Shown here in pieces: positions 10,968 to 22,770 of a stretch of 64,000 bases of DNA (within the stretch, counting starts at the first letter, position 1; every line of letters starts with the position of its first letter). The notes beneath the pieces are model-generated. The model saw only the letters and a list, made by a program, of their open reading frames with translations, was not told the origin of the DNA and made no database searches. This DNA comes from Nymphaea colorata. Lineage: Eukaryota; Streptophyta; Magnoliopsida; Nymphaeales; Nymphaeaceae. Both the position numbers and the translations under genes were made by a program. Location of the stretch: contig NC_045142.1 of NCBI RefSeq assembly GCF_008831285.2, forward strand, positions 20,153,354-20,217,353. The letters run 5' to 3'.

Positions 10968-11741
10968 TTTCAGAGCTCATATAGGCATTACAACGTCACA
11001 TTATCAGGACATAGTCAAATTTTGGATGACATAGTCAAATTTTGGATGACATACTGCAAATCCAGATTGCTGACTCCTACTTTGATTACCCAAATCAGAT
11101 AAACTGCATCCTGGCTCAAAGGTTTGTCATTCACTTTCAGGCAAATCTGTTCATTTTGTAGCTGAAACTTATATTTGCTCTGCTGTTATTTTCCTACAGA
11201 ACTGACCATATAAATGTGATCAGATGTCTAAAATCTTAACGAAAACTCCACAAAATTTCATGTTTTGATTAATGTGCAGATAAGATTTTACAAGATCCCC
11301 ATGTTCAACAACTCAAGAATCAATTCATTTAATGTTCACGTAAAATTCTTTAAAAGTGTTTAAAAACAGTGATCTAAACTTTTCAAGTTCATAAGGCATA
11401 TCTGCATTTTTGTACATGCATGCACAGCACACGCATGCATCCGTGCAGGCATGCATGCACACACATATAATCGATTTTATTTTGTAAAGCATGTTTCACA
11501 AACATTATAAAACTCACCAACCGCTACTTTCACAAACCAAAAGTGAAAAGTGCATCCAATTTCAATTTATGAGATGAGGGATGGACTTGAAATTTTCAAC
11601 TCCAACTTATGCATTCATGACACACTGGCTCTACATTAGGCCCAAAGATTAGGTTCAATCGCTTTTATACAATATGGACTCCAGTTGGTCTCCTACATGT
11701 CAATAGGCCCATAGTGCTCTTCACCTTTTTCTTCGTGTTCC
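10968..11741. other. upstream region of the peroxidase remnant
   Basis: Contains a short tandem duplication of a 20-bp word (GACATAGTCAAATTTTGGAT, about 11012-11050) and a CATGCATGCA-rich patch (about 11417-11460). No gene is seen. The last few hundred bases may include promoter elements of the peroxidase. Confidence 0.5.
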
Positions 11742-11748
11742 TATATAA
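11742..11748 (+). promoter_or_regulatory. TATA box of the peroxidase gene
   Basis: TATATAA stands 58 bases before the ATG at 11807. That leaves a short leader of about 30 bases if transcription starts about 30 bases downstream of the box. Confidence 0.6.
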
Positions 11749-11806
11749 GCCCAACCCAGAGACAGAGTCTCACAGAACACGCCTCACTTCACACACTTCC
11801 CCAGCC

Positions 11807-12778
<972 letters not shown>

Positions 12779-13127
12779 CAGCAGTATGAATGCTAACTTT
12801 CAATCTTAACTATATTATAAATGTAAGAATGACATTTTTTATCTTTAAATTGTTATGTACTACGGTCTTAGAGGATACATCCTCATAATCGGTTTTCCCA
12901 AGTAAACATAATGTGTAACTTCTGGAACCAGTCTATTAGTGTGGTCATTTCTCATGTAAAGTGACCAAAGCAAAATAGAAGCCCTCAGAAGACTCAGAAC
13001 CATCAGATAGATTTGCAAGTCCTTACACCTGACCTGACCCAGTTAACTTAATCCCTAATTTGCTTTTCTCATGCATATATATGTGCATATGTGTACATAT
13101 GAAAGAGAGAGAGAGCCATCGTATGTG

Positions 13128-13161
<34 letters not shown>

Positions 13162-13554
13162 GTGCATTGTCCTAATAAAGCTGTACTGTGTAGTTTGTCT
13201 ATTTCATTTAATTCCGTTAGAGAATGGGATCATCTTCCACAGGCTCTAGTTTAAGTGTTGAGTCCATTGATTCCCTTTCTTTTTGTTTTTTTTTTTTTTT
13301 TGGAGTCTTCTCTGATTTGTAGTTTTTTGGTAGTAATAATATTCAGGGAAATGACCTCCCAGCAGGCTTCGTTTGGAAAAAATCAGAACATTATATATAA
13401 TGTTATACACAAGCTAGAGAGTGTGGAGCCATGGTTGTAGTGCATATTCCAGCTCTTGACTTCCTTCAACTATAAATGGCACAGTTAGGCCTAGGCCTAC
13501 TGATCCATGCCAGGTTTGACTGCCAAACTTAAGACATGATGGGTTTGGTGGCCT
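12779..13554. other. non-coding interval after the peroxidase exons
   Basis: Holds a (TG)n(TA)n microsatellite (about 13129-13161) and a T-run (about 13288-13301). I found no peroxidase exon 3 or 4. The only acceptor-like start followed by open sequence (after 13347) does not match the family. Confidence 0.5.
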
Positions 13555-13711
13555 TAGGGTGTGTTTTACAGTTAAAACACTTTGTGAATATTTCATGAAT
13601 ATACCTCAAAGGTTTGGGCAAATTCATGAAACACTATTCCTTAAATCTACTCAATCTTTGAGAAAAATGTATAAAACACTCAGAGAGTGTTCCATTTGCC
13701 AAAAGACCCCT
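13555..13711. mobile_element. MITE, relative of the 8441-8597 element
   Basis: Imperfect terminal inverted repeats pair TAGGGTGTGTTTTACAG with the reverse complement of the right end, TAGGGGTCTTTTGGCAAA. The AACACT words just inside both ends also match. It shares the 18-base word at 13643-13660 exactly with the element at 8441-8597. The size is again near 157 bp. Confidence 0.5.
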
Positions 13712-14344
13712 ACATCACACATACTTCTCCCCTCCCCCTCCTCCAAGGATGCATTGGAACATAACTTTTTTTTTATTATTTTTTGTTTTTTCAATTGGAC
13801 CTCATTCTTTTAATTACATCTTTTTAGTGGCATTTTCGTCATTTTGGTCACCAGAACATGCCAGACTTCTAACCATGTGTCAGGACCTATGGGCCGAGGG
13901 ACAGTCTGAGGCAGACAGTTTCTACGAGGCGTAGGCCTCCCAAAAGGTAACTGAGGCGTGCAAAGGTTATTCCCTAGCTTAATGTGTAACGCACTACATA
14001 GACGTGGGCTGCTTCATGACCAAGTGTATATACAGAGGCACTTTCCAGACAAGCGTTTCTCCACCAAGCCTTTGTTGCATTACACTTTTGGTGGACCCCA
14101 AATCTCCTCCAATTCGGTGTCACGATAAAACTGTGCAGCTTATACATGCTTCATATCGTAATGCTTTGGCTTATTTTTCAAAATATTAGCTGAATAGATG
14201 TGAACTTTGATCGCTTAGTTGATGTGTTCTGCATATACATGAGTTGGAAGTTTATAAAAATAGAAAAAGAAGTTGGCAATCTAAAAGCTTATTCTTAAGC
14301 CACAAAATACCACCTAAACAATTTAAAAACTGGCTTTAAATTCT

Positions 14345-14625
14345 TAGGTCAAGCTTTATGAGGCAAGCTCGAGCTTGAACTCGGTTAAGATAGTTTCACT
14401 TGATTTGAAAATGAAAACCAACAATAAGGTATTAAAATACATCAAAGTTACTGACATGCCCCTAAACATTAATAAACAGGAAAGTATGAGCCTAGTCGAC
14501 TTTAAACCAGTTGAGCTGGTGGAACTCGAAGTTGGCTCATTTATAAATCGAGTTTTAACTTAGGCTCAAGCTTACATGGGCAATTTTGGGTCAAGCCCGA
14601 GTTGGCTCGTTTGGTCGTATACATT
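14345..14625. repeat. AGCTCGAG-rich transposon-like repeat
   Basis: GGCAAGCTCGAGCTTGAACTC on the left and GAGTTGGCTCG on the right belong to a degenerate repeat type common in plant genomes. It ends within about 20 bases of the outer break of the inverted duplication. Confidence 0.4.
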
Positions 14626-14643
14626 GATATTTTTTATTTTAAA

Positions 14644-15015
14644 ATAATCGATTCTAGAGCTAGTGATCATATGTCTATGAACTGCCATAACCTTAGTAAT
14701 TATTCTTCAATGCCTAGAAAAAAAATCACGTTACTGCAAATGGCTCCTCAATGCATGTTCAAGGAGAAGAGTCAGATTTTCTTAGAAATGGTGTTAAACC
14801 TAAAGTGCTTTATATGCCTGATCTCTCAACTAACTTGTTGTCAGTTTCAAAACTCAAATCATCCGGACATAATTACAACACCACAATTTTCTTTGTCACT
14901 TTTGATGCAAACTCGGCTGGGAGTTAGGCTGCCATCCCTTTTAGTAGAAAGAATAAGTAATGAATCTACATCAAAGAGTAACTTTGTCAATATTACTTCA
15001 ACATCCCCTTCCTGA
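14644..15015 (+). pseudogene. copia-C protease fragment, cut by the arm boundary
   Basis: Homology starts exactly at the arm boundary with IIDSRASDHM, the aspartic protease motif of copia polyproteins (normally DSGASDHM, so Gly to Arg). It continues through CHNLSNYSS and a LISQLTCCQF region and ends at ITSTSPS with a stop. The upstream gag and LTR present on the right at 48279-49865 are missing here. Both arms share the Gly-to-Arg change, so that decay predates the duplication. Confidence 0.8.
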
Positions 15016-15878
15016 CGATCGGGGTGCTCACGCACTATTTTCTTTGTCTTTCTATGTTTTTTTTATCAATATTCTATTGATAATGATTTTGTTTTGTTTC
15101 AACTTCAGCAGTACATTATAATAACCTTCGTACATGTTTGCAAAATAATGTACTTTGTTATTTTTTTGAAATTTATATCTATCAGTTTGATCTAATTTTA
15201 TGAAAATGTTTTGACGATGATTAATTTGCAGGGCCGGGGAAAAGAAAATGTGGATGAATTGGTGCTATGACTATCAAAGCTAGAGGTAGCTAGATCACAA
15301 AATCATGAAATGTCTGATAATTAATTGATATAATTCTTTTTCTAAATCTTAAACGAAAAAAATATGGTATAAATTAAACATTGGCATTATTTGGGTCAAA
15401 TGACTGACAAATTAATAAAGTGCTTATTTGGTAATTAATGATGGCTGGGCCCAATAGCATTCGGCCGACCTTGTATTTTGCATTAAGACACAACCAATTA
15501 AAATTAAAATATAGAGATGTTCCCTAGTGATAGAGCCTATTCTGTATAAGGTCACCCACAATTGCAGGTTCATTCAAATTCAACTGAATCATCTTGTGTG
15601 ATGGTAAGTCCCGTGGTGAAGGTACATGATGGCTGGTGCCGCACAAACTTTAGTTATGTTCATGTTAATAACTTCATACATTTCAGGCAGCTACTTCTGC
15701 AGTAGAGTGGTTATTTTGTTATTTTGTATAATTAAAAGCTGCTTTCAAAAGACCGTGCTCAAACAACTGGTCAATTTAAATGCACTATGATGGTTTTTAT
15801 CCACACAAAACAAAAAAATAGCTGATTTCAATATATATATATATATATATTACTTATATAATATATATATATATATAT

Positions 15879-15909
<31 letters not shown>

Positions 15910-16926
15910 AACATATGTTGTACTTGTAAGTTTTAGTTACCAGAAATTAATTGTATCAGTTTGTCTTAATTGGATGCAAGGGCCAGTTAAAGGAGAAAAA
16001 CTCGTTAGACTTTTCTTTGAGTCCCAGGAATGACTTTTCTTAAACGATGATGACATGCTTTCAGTTTCCAGTCGACCTGGTCGGATCGAGAGCAATGTGC
16101 TATACTAGTGCAAGGATGGAACTTGGAAGCACTATGTATGCCAGTTGAACGACATTTGACTCTACTCACATGGGCATGGGCATTATGGAAAGCCGGATCT
16201 AAAATTAGTGTCATATATGGTCTTATGCATGAAAAATTATGCATATGGGTGATTAATAACCAAAATAGCATGTCTAAGTAAAAAAAAGACTTTTAGCAGG
16301 GCAAAAAGGGTTATGAAAAAGTAAATATTCCAAAATATACACTTATTTACAAAAAAAAATAAAAATACTCCAACCCTGCCCCGACCTACACGATCCAATA
16401 TCATTGGACATGCGTAGGGGTGTAAAAAGGGAGGCCCAGGGAATCGCCGAAAAGAACTCATGGGACTAGGAATAAGATTATTTAGTAAAATATAGCACTC
16501 TGCATGCCAATTATAATTTGATCAAATATCGGGCCGATAACAAACTGGTACGATTCAAATAGGTTGATCCAAACCAATTTTCACCGATAAAATGAGATGA
16601 CAAGAAAGCACCAAATTACAAATTAAGAACAACAAAGAAACGACAATAGAAGCAAAAAAGAGGAGTGAGAAAGACAAAGGATGTCTTGATGGCTATGAGC
16701 TAACAACAACCAAAAGGTCGACCCCTCTTCTGAGGACAAGAGTTCAACTTCAAACATATAGAGAGAACAAGCCCAGCCCTGATGTCAAGATTGTTCCACC
16801 TAAGTTTTGATTCTTTTAACCTAGCAGAGGGTTTGCCACCACCAAAAATTTGTCAGTTAATAATATTTGTGGGTCTTGCATGTGAAACCAAGTCCTTCTC
16901 AACCCAATCTGGAACCTTTCACAGTC
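15016..16926. other. non-coding part of left arm
   Basis: AT-rich sequence with (AT)n runs at 15831-15909. The part from about 15825 to 16095 and a piece at 16443-16525 are similar to 56750-57125 and 58745-58838, a diverged third copy beyond the right arm. No gene is supported. Confidence 0.6.
15831..15909. repeat. (AT)n microsatellite, left arm
   Basis: Interrupted AT repeats with TACTTATATAA-type breaks. The counterpart is at 47034-47089 and differs in length. Confidence 0.95.
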
Positions 16927-17364
16927 TTAAGATTGGATAAAATTCACCCAGTGCATGACTTTTGTTAATAAAGATATTGCTAGTGGCCATACAATGCCTG
17001 CTAATAAAAAAGACTTCATCCATGATTTGTCATCTTTTAACAGGAGAAAGTATCTGAAAATAAAGTTGGAAATAGCAGGAGCCAGGCCCCATACATCGGC
17101 CTGAACCAAGTTGAAGCAATATTGGCTTTTTATTTCAGATTCAGGAAATGATTGTCCAGTCATCTTTGCGTAATTTCATGTCTCACATACTGGAAAATTG
17201 TAGACGAGCTTAAGAAACACAGTTTTGAGAATTAGAGCAGACAAATGTCCCAACCTATAGTGCCATAGGAGTGATTCTTCATTCTTCTTGTCAGCTGGAA
17301 GTGCCTTGTTTGTGTTCAAGTTAATGTAGTACATAGAGCCCATCTCTCTCATAACAATCACCAA
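16927..17364 (-). pseudogene. copia-D GAG-pre-integrase/integrase fragment, left arm
   Basis: On the minus strand, LLWHYRLGHLS followed by CETCNYAKMTGQSFP is the copia pre-integrase zinc region. VQADVWGLAP then gives the start of the integrase core. Reading needs two frames joined near 17170. A further one-base difference near 16975 shifts the end relative to the right-arm copy, which stays open for 148 residues. No LTR or RT of this element is seen, so it is an isolated fragment lying head-to-head with copia-B. Confidence 0.8.
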
Positions 17365-17453
17365 GCCTCTTCCGGGGTTTCTGGTCCAGCAGAATGACCT
17401 TCTTTATGGAGAAAATATTCAGAAATTTCTGTAACATAGAGCTGTGCTAGATT

Positions 17454-17782
17454 TGTTGACAATGATAAGATCTATGGAACGGATACGATTAGGATCAGTT
17501 ACAAAGGACAGGGTACGGTTTCCAAAACTCAAGAGCTATCCAAAACTGACCAATCTTGTCTAAATGAGAAAGAAATCATTTCCCCTACCTTCTTCTATAA
17601 TTCTGCCCAAACCTGTCGTGTAAATCAAGATCCTAAAATCAAGGATCTAAATTGTATAAAGTGACTATAAATATTTGTACTCTCTTTGTGTGGTTATAGA
17701 ATAGAAGAGAGAGTCTTTGTGTGGATGTAGGCTGATTTTAGCCGAACCACGTTACACTTGTGTGTTCATCTTTACTTTTAAC
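17454..17782 (+). repeat. 5' LTR of copia-B, left arm
   Basis: Starts TGTTGACAATG and ends just before the primer site. TATAAATA at 17666-17673 is the likely promoter of the element. The expected terminal CA is not seen, so the last bases are mutated. Confidence 0.7.
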
Positions 17783-17783
17783 T

Positions 17784-17795
17784 TGGTATCAGAGC
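17784..17795 (+). other. primer binding site of copia-B, left arm
   Basis: TGGTATCAGAGC is complementary to the 3' end of plant initiator tRNA-Met, the usual primer of copia reverse transcription. Confidence 0.93.
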
Positions 17796-17954
17796 CTGCA
17801 ACTGCTTTCACCGTGGTCTTCTGCATCCTGCATCTTTCTAGAGCCATGCTTCACCTGTCTGGTGCACGACCATTGTTTGATGCCAGTACCATCGTTCTCT
17901 GTTGTGTCTCCTATTCCTCTTCCTACATCCACAGTTTTTTGCGTAACAAGGGAA

Positions 17955-18370
17955 CCACAGAGGAGCGTGTGGTTTCATGCTCTTTTTTTTGTGGTGAGCA
18001 AGTGAAAGCCACCAAGGCCTTCACAAGGAGCGTGCTGCTTCCTATCTTCACCGAGGAGCACCCTGTTTCACCGAGGAGCGTGCCGCTCCTTTTAGTGTTT
18101 GAACAAGGGTGTGGCACCAAGTGTGTTGTTTCCTGCCTTCATCGAGGCATGTGCCTTCCTTTTGGAGTGTGTTGTTTCCTGCCTTCACTGAGGCATGTGC
18201 CTCCTTTTTTGTCTAAGGAAAGCCACGCTCTTTCCAGCCTTCACCAAGGAGCACACTGTTGACTTCTTTTTTTGTCTCTCACAAGGGAAGGTAACATTGT
18301 TTCCAGCCCTCACCAAGGGGCGTGCTGTTTCCTTTTGTGTTCACCTGTTCACTGAGGAGCGTGCTAGCAA
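17955..18370 (+). repeat. degenerate repeated motif in the copia-B leader
   Basis: A motif near TTCACCRAGGAGCRTGC recurs at least eight times (around 18016, 18045, 18066, 18137, 18182, 18237, 18306 and 18346), with a weaker start near 17957. Spacing varies from about 20 to 70 bases. It is usually followed by a TGTTTCC or CTTCCT word. The array sits between the primer site and gag, where packaging and dimerisation signals usually lie, and recurs in the right arm (about 44560-44920). Its open frame encodes Cys-rich sequence of no known family; I treat it as non-coding. Confidence 0.6.
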
Positions 18371-18499
18371 GGGAGTGCCACCGAGGCCTATCTGCCCTTT
18401 CAGTCGCCTTTTTTGTTTATCAGAGACAAATCGTATTGACTGTGCTCGTCGGCTGTTGATTGAACGAGGGAACATTTTCTAGTATAATATGGTTGCATT

Positions 18500-18740
18500 G
18501 TCCTCTTTTAACGCTCCTCGCACTCCTACTCCACCAGGTACGCAATGGAATTCTCTCTCAAGTTTGGTTTCAGTCAAGCTTGATTGATCAAATTATCTTC
18601 TCTGTCGTTCTCAAATTTTGTCCTCTTTTAACGCTCCTCGCACTCCTACTCCACCAGGTACGCAATGGAATGCTTTCTCAAGTTTGGTTTAGCTTGTCAA
18701 GCTTGATTGATCAAATTATCTTCTCTGTCGTTCTCAAATT
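18500..18740 (+). repeat. tandem duplication of about 118 bp before gag
   Basis: Two copies, starting at TGTCCTCTTTTAACGCTCC (about 18500 and 18620), each run through a GGTACGCAATGGAAT word and a GATTGATCAAATTATC word to TCTCAAATT. Both arms have it, so it predates the duplication. A short AGCTTGTC insertion distinguishes the copies. Confidence 0.85.
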
Positions 18741-18749
18741 GAAAGTGTT

Positions 18750-19250
18750 ATGAAAAGTCAAAATTTGATCAAGTATGTTAATGGAAAATGTTCTGCTCCA
18801 CCTGAGTTTCTTGATGAAGCACACACACAAGAAAATATTGCTTATGATTTATGGTATCGTGAAGACCAACTTGCACTAAGTTGGATCAAAGTCACTGACA
18901 CGCAACCAGTCATGTCACCACTGGTTCGTATTGGCACGGCTATAGATGCTTGGTGCGTCCTTGAAAAACAGTATGCCTCACAAAATAATCTTTATATTAT
19001 TCAGCTGAAAAGAGAATTACAAAACATAAAAAAAGGAGGAATGTCTATGACTGAATACCTTCAACATATTAGTTTCTTACATGATTCTCTTAGCAGAGTG
19101 CAAGACTTTGTCTCAGTTACAGACCTAGTTCTCGATACCATGAATGGACTGAATTCTGAATATGAATCTTTTATTACCATGGTTACTGCATTCAAAGATC
19201 CGCCTTCATGGTCTGAATTATATGATATGTTAATTACTCAAGAGCGATGA
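18750..19250 (+). pseudogene. copia-B gag, left arm
   Basis: The 166-residue frame matches the copia gag (UBN2-type) domain: LWYREDQLALSWI, GTAIDAWCVLEKQY, LYIIQLKRELQNIKKG, MSMTEYLQHISFLHDSL and WSELYDMLITQE. Gag forms the virus-like particle shell in the cytoplasm. A stop (GAG CGA TGA) cuts the frame at 19250 in both arms, before the zinc knuckle. The right copy differs by one seen residue (Ala to Val after EKQY). The N-terminal start is probably truncated because the first residues of typical copia gag lie in broken sequence upstream. Confidence 0.88.
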
Positions 19251-19256
19251 CTTGGA

Positions 19257-19740
19257 ATGCTTTCTTCATCCCAGATGACTCAGGTTGAAGCCACTGCCAC
19301 TGCCACAACCTTTAATTCTGAACAAGGGCAAGGGCGTGCTTTTATTACTGACCAAGGGCATGGGTGTGCTTTTATTACTGACCAAGGCCATGGGCTGGCA
19401 ACTATAATGGTGGTAGGGGTAGAGGCCATAATGGAGGAAGAGGAAACTATGGAAAAAATAATAATACTAACAAGTCTAGCCAAGGAGTAACTTGTCAATA
19501 TTTTGGCAAAGAAATCATACAGCTCGACAATGTTATGATATTCCAAAAGTTTTTATGGCCATGGCACTCAACATGGGAAAATCTGATAATGCATCTAGTA
19601 GCCGAGAAAATGTCAGCAATACTCAAGACTCAGCCTGGTATCCAGACACAAGTGCCTCCCACCATGTGACAAATTCAAACAAGATATGCAAGGTAAAGTT
19701 CCCTATCATGGTTCAATTTTATTATAGTTGGCAATGGTAG
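19257..19740 (+). pseudogene. copia-B zinc knuckle and protease, left arm
   Basis: A Gly-rich segment with repeated TDQGHG words is followed by CQYFGKRNHTARQC in shifted frame. This is a CCHC knuckle whose second Cys is Phe in both arms. WYPDTSASHHVT is the protease active site with Gly changed to Ser (19651-19653); the right arm keeps DTGA. A frameshift after residue 60 ends the frame, while the right-arm copy stays open for 178 residues. This arm is therefore the more decayed here. Confidence 0.82.
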
Positions 19741-20093
19741 TAAGATGCAAATTAAAAATATAGGGGAATGTGTACCTACCTAGCAAGACGTCATCCTTTT
19801 TTTTGAAAAATGTGTTGCATGCTCCTAAAGCACACAAGAATCTTATGTCAATAGCAAGGTTTACCAAAGACAACCAATGCTCAATGAATTTTCCTATAAT
19901 GGTTTTATTGTTAATAATATGCAGACGGCAAGATTCTTCACACAGGGCCACTTGAGAAAGGAGGACTCTATAGATGGACGAGAGAAGGAAGGACTCTACT
20001 AGCAATCCTATCAGTATTGGAGATGATGATCAATAAAAGACTGCTAATACTTCTTTGGTTTCTCAAAATTCTTACTCAAACATTTAGTTATGG

Positions 20094-20558
20094 CATTTGT
20101 GTCTAGGACATGCTCTCCTTCAGTTGTTAAACTCGTTGAAAGTTGCTGGTTTAATTTATGATGATGAAAGACATAAATTAGATTTTTGTTCCTCATGTGT
20201 GCTTGGAAAAATGCATAAAATTCATTTTCCTAAAGCTGAGTTTCATGTGACCAAACCTCTTGAAGTGTTACATGTTGATATTTGGGGACCATCACCATGT
20301 GCTTCACAAGAAGGGTACATGTATTATTTCTTAATGGTTGACGACTACTCTCACTTCTCATGGATCTTTCCCATGTCAAAGAAAAGTGATACGCTTCCAT
20401 GTTTTAAAACCTTTTTAAGCAAAGTAGAGCGTCAACTTGAAACAAAAATGACAATTTTCCATTCAGATGGAGGAGGAGAATTCATGAGCAATGAGTTTAG
20501 CACATTTCTTGAAAATCAACGTATTCGTCGATGGATAGCATGCCCTTACACATCATAG
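20094..20558 (+). pseudogene. copia-B GAG-pre-integrase and integrase core, first copy
   Basis: LCLGHALLQLLNSL, CSSCVLGKMHKIHFP (pre-integrase zinc region), then VDIWGPSP and VDDYSHFSWIFP of the integrase core, and FHSDGGGEF with the second catalytic Asp. The frame stops after RRWIACPYTS, just before the segment containing the catalytic Glu. That part continues in shifted frame to about 20800. Of the integrase copies here, this one keeps both visible aspartates. Confidence 0.88.
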
Positions 20559-20885
20559 TAGAACGAGATAGTAGAAAGGAAGCATAGGCATCTAGTAGAA
20601 ATGGGATTCACCATTATTATTCATGCCAATATGCCACAAAAATTTTGGTTTGATGCTTTTAAAACTGTTGTTCATCTTATTAACAGGTTGCCTATTGCAG
20701 ACTTGCAAATAACGCAGTATGAGAAGCTCTTGCATGAAGTTCCTAATATAGTCATCTAAGGACCTTTGGTTGTACCGTCTATCTATTGAATGGGCCTAGA
20801 CGTTCTACTTGGAGATGACGATCAATAAAAGACTGCTAATACTTCTTTGGTTTCTCAGAATTCTTACTCAGACATTTAGTTATGG

Positions 20886-21341
20886 CATTTGTGTCTTAGA
20901 CATGCTCACTTTCAGTTGTTAAACTCATTGAAAGTTGCTGGTTTAATATCTGTTGATGAAAGACATAAATTAGATTTTTGTTCTTCATGTGTACTTGGAA
21001 AAATGCATAAAATTCATTTTCCTAGAGCTGAGTTTCATGCGACCAAACCTCTTGAAGTGTTACATGTTGATATTTGGGGACCAACACCATGTGCTTCACG
21101 AGAAGGGTACAGGTATTATTTGTTAATGGTTGATGACTACTCTTACTTCTCATGGATCTTTCCCTTGCCAAAGAAAAGTGATACGCTTCCATGTTTTAAA
21201 ACCTTTTTAAGCATAGTAGAGCGTCAACTTGAAACAAAAATGAAAATTTTCCATTCAGAAGGAGGAGGAGAATTCGTGACCAAAGAATTTAGCACATTTC
21301 TTGAAAATCATCGTATTCGTCGATGGATAGCATGCCCTTAA
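20886..21341 (+). pseudogene. copia-B GAG-pre-integrase and integrase core, second copy
   Basis: Same domains as the first copy. The second catalytic position reads HSEGGGEF (Asp to Glu), and the frame stops after RRWIACP. The right arm single copy shares the Asp-to-Glu change and most other distinguishing bases with this unit. Confidence 0.88.
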
Positions 21342-21386
21342 ACATCCCAGTAGAACGAGATAGTAGAAAGGAGGCATAGGCATCTG

Positions 21387-21950
21387 GTGGAAATGGGACT
21401 CAACATGATTATTCATGCCAATATGCCACAAAAAATTTGGTTTGATGCTTTTAAAACTGTTGTTGATCTTATTAACAGGTTGCCTATTGTAGACTTGCAA
21501 ATGACGCCGTATGAGAAGCTCATGATTGAAGTTCACAAATATAAGAACCTTTGGTTGTACCATCTATCCATTGAATGGGCCTAGACGTGCTTCAAAACTG
21601 GAACCCAAAGCTCGAACCTGCATCTTCATTGGGTATGACAGTTGTCATAAAGGTTGTGTTTGTTACAATCCAATCTCTAATCATGTCATCATATCTAGAC
21701 ATGTTATTTTTTGACAAAAGAAATTTTTTATACTGTCATTGTGGTCCCTCTTTTACTGCCTCAAACATTTCAAGTTAGCTAAAGTCGTCGTCCAGATCTG
21801 AATGTATTAAACCTAGACCTATTGATGAGCTAAAAGAGAGTTTACCTCTCATTGAGTTACCTAGAATCATTCCTAGTTCCTCAAGTTCCTCAGCAGTTCA
21901 AACTGGTTCCAATCACTTTCATGTGCACATACCATCAATTTGATATGAAC
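21387..21950 (+). pseudogene. copia-B integrase C-terminal part, left arm
   Basis: MPQKIWFDAFKT, LINRLPIVDLQMTPYE, then in the next frame FTNIRFTGC-like KFTNIRTFGCTIYPLN and CIFIGYDSCHKGCVCYNP are the conserved end of copia integrase. A Ser-rich linker (about 21880-21940) is the last recognisable element sequence. RT does not follow, so the element is cut here in both arms. Confidence 0.83.
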
Positions 21951-22302
21951 TTCCTTGCAGCCCAGTTGCCCTATGTGCCTTGAGGCAATCAGCCATCTTT
22001 ATTCAAGTGATTCGGAATGAAGCATGATTTAGCCAATTCATTGCCAATCGCCCATTTTAAAAGACGCAGATGTGCTTACGGGTTTCTTTCAGTTTCCACT
22101 TGATTTTACATTTCATTCAGAGAAATTTCCAAAATATTGACAAAGTAGCTCCCAGCTTGATCTCACTCTCAAACTGTGGGCCCACACGGACCATCTACAG
22201 TCCAGCATCTGCAGTTTGGCGTTGTTGAGGAATCAATCAATGACATCATTGGAGTTGGTCAAAGAGGGCATCTGCAGTTTAACCCAACCCCTGGGGATGT
22301 CA

Positions 22303-22770
22303 AAGGGTTGGGTTAGGTCTGAGCAAGCTGGCTCTCACCTAAATGAATGTGGGTGAACCGGATCTGGAATAGCATTAGGCTGGACCAAGGCTTGACAAAG
22401 CCGTGCTTGGGCTGACCCAAAGCCTTTATTGGCAGTCCAAGCCTGTTTTGTTTAGTTATTGGGGAGGGCCTGACCATCAACTTCATGTTTATCATGTACT
22501 CAACCCGATACCTATCCTTATTTGAAACTCTTCACTTTTCATTTTCTAATTTTTGGAAACCATTGGGAATATGTCAAGAGTTTGTATGGGAGTCGACTGC
22601 TGGCATCATGCCAAAGAATGTGGAAAAAAAAATATAAAGGTGTGTATCTGGGCCAAGTCGAGCCCCAATACCTGACCCAGGCCAGCTATCCCAGTGAGTT
22701 TTGTTATCTGGCCAGTAGGTCAAATGGTCCCAATTGTCCATCTGGTGCCTGGCCCAGTGCCTACCCTTAG
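22303..22770. mobile_element. GC-rich MITE-like element, left arm
   Basis: Begins AAAGGGTTGGGTTAGG and ends GCCCAGTGCCTACCCTTA, whose reverse complement TAAGGGTAGGCACTGGGC resembles the start. The interior has GGCCC/GGGCC words like the elements at 4134-4217 and 56380-56664. No clear TSD. Its copy is at about 40915-41405. Confidence 0.4.

Larger units (their letters stand above)
20019..21594 (+). repeat. tandem duplication of about 790 bp, left arm only
   Basis: Unit 1 (20019-20810) and unit 2 (20811-21594) both run from GATCAATAAAAGACTGC to GAATGGGCCTAGACGT; offsets are 792 bases at the start and 785 at the end. The right arm has one unit only. The units differ from each other more than the arms do. 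The duplication accounts for the 789-base arm length difference. Confidence 0.9.
17454..21950 (+). mobile_element. Ty1/copia retrotransposon copia-B, left arm, 3' truncated
   Basis: Order: LTR (17454-17782), tRNA-Met primer site (17784-17795), a long repetitive leader, gag (18750-19250), zinc knuckle and protease (19257-19740), GAG-pre-integrase/integrase twice (20094-20558 and 20886-21341), and integrase tail (21387-21714). RT, RNase H and the 3' LTR are absent. All frames are broken. The element belongs to the TGGTATCAGAGC-primed copia group. Its copy in the right arm is at 41740-45484. Confidence 0.9.

Noticed and set aside
13348-13440. Possible peroxidase exon 3 after TATTCAG
   Set aside because: The translation (GNDLPAGFVW...) lacks the GRRDGR motif and does not extend to the proximal His region; resemblance is limited to a few residues.
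16005-16271. 88-codon minus-strand frame also open in the right arm (46671-46937)
   Set aside because: Openness in both arms only reflects their near identity; the diverged copy near 57 kb breaks it, and no motif is present.
17717-18262. 181-codon Cys-rich frame in the copia-B leader
   Set aside because: It starts inside the LTR, runs through the repeated motif array, and differs by frameshift in the right arm, so it is not under coding constraint.
18500-18740. CRISPR-like repeat arrangement
   Set aside because: It is a simple two-copy tandem duplication in a plant retrotransposon; no spacers and no cas genes.
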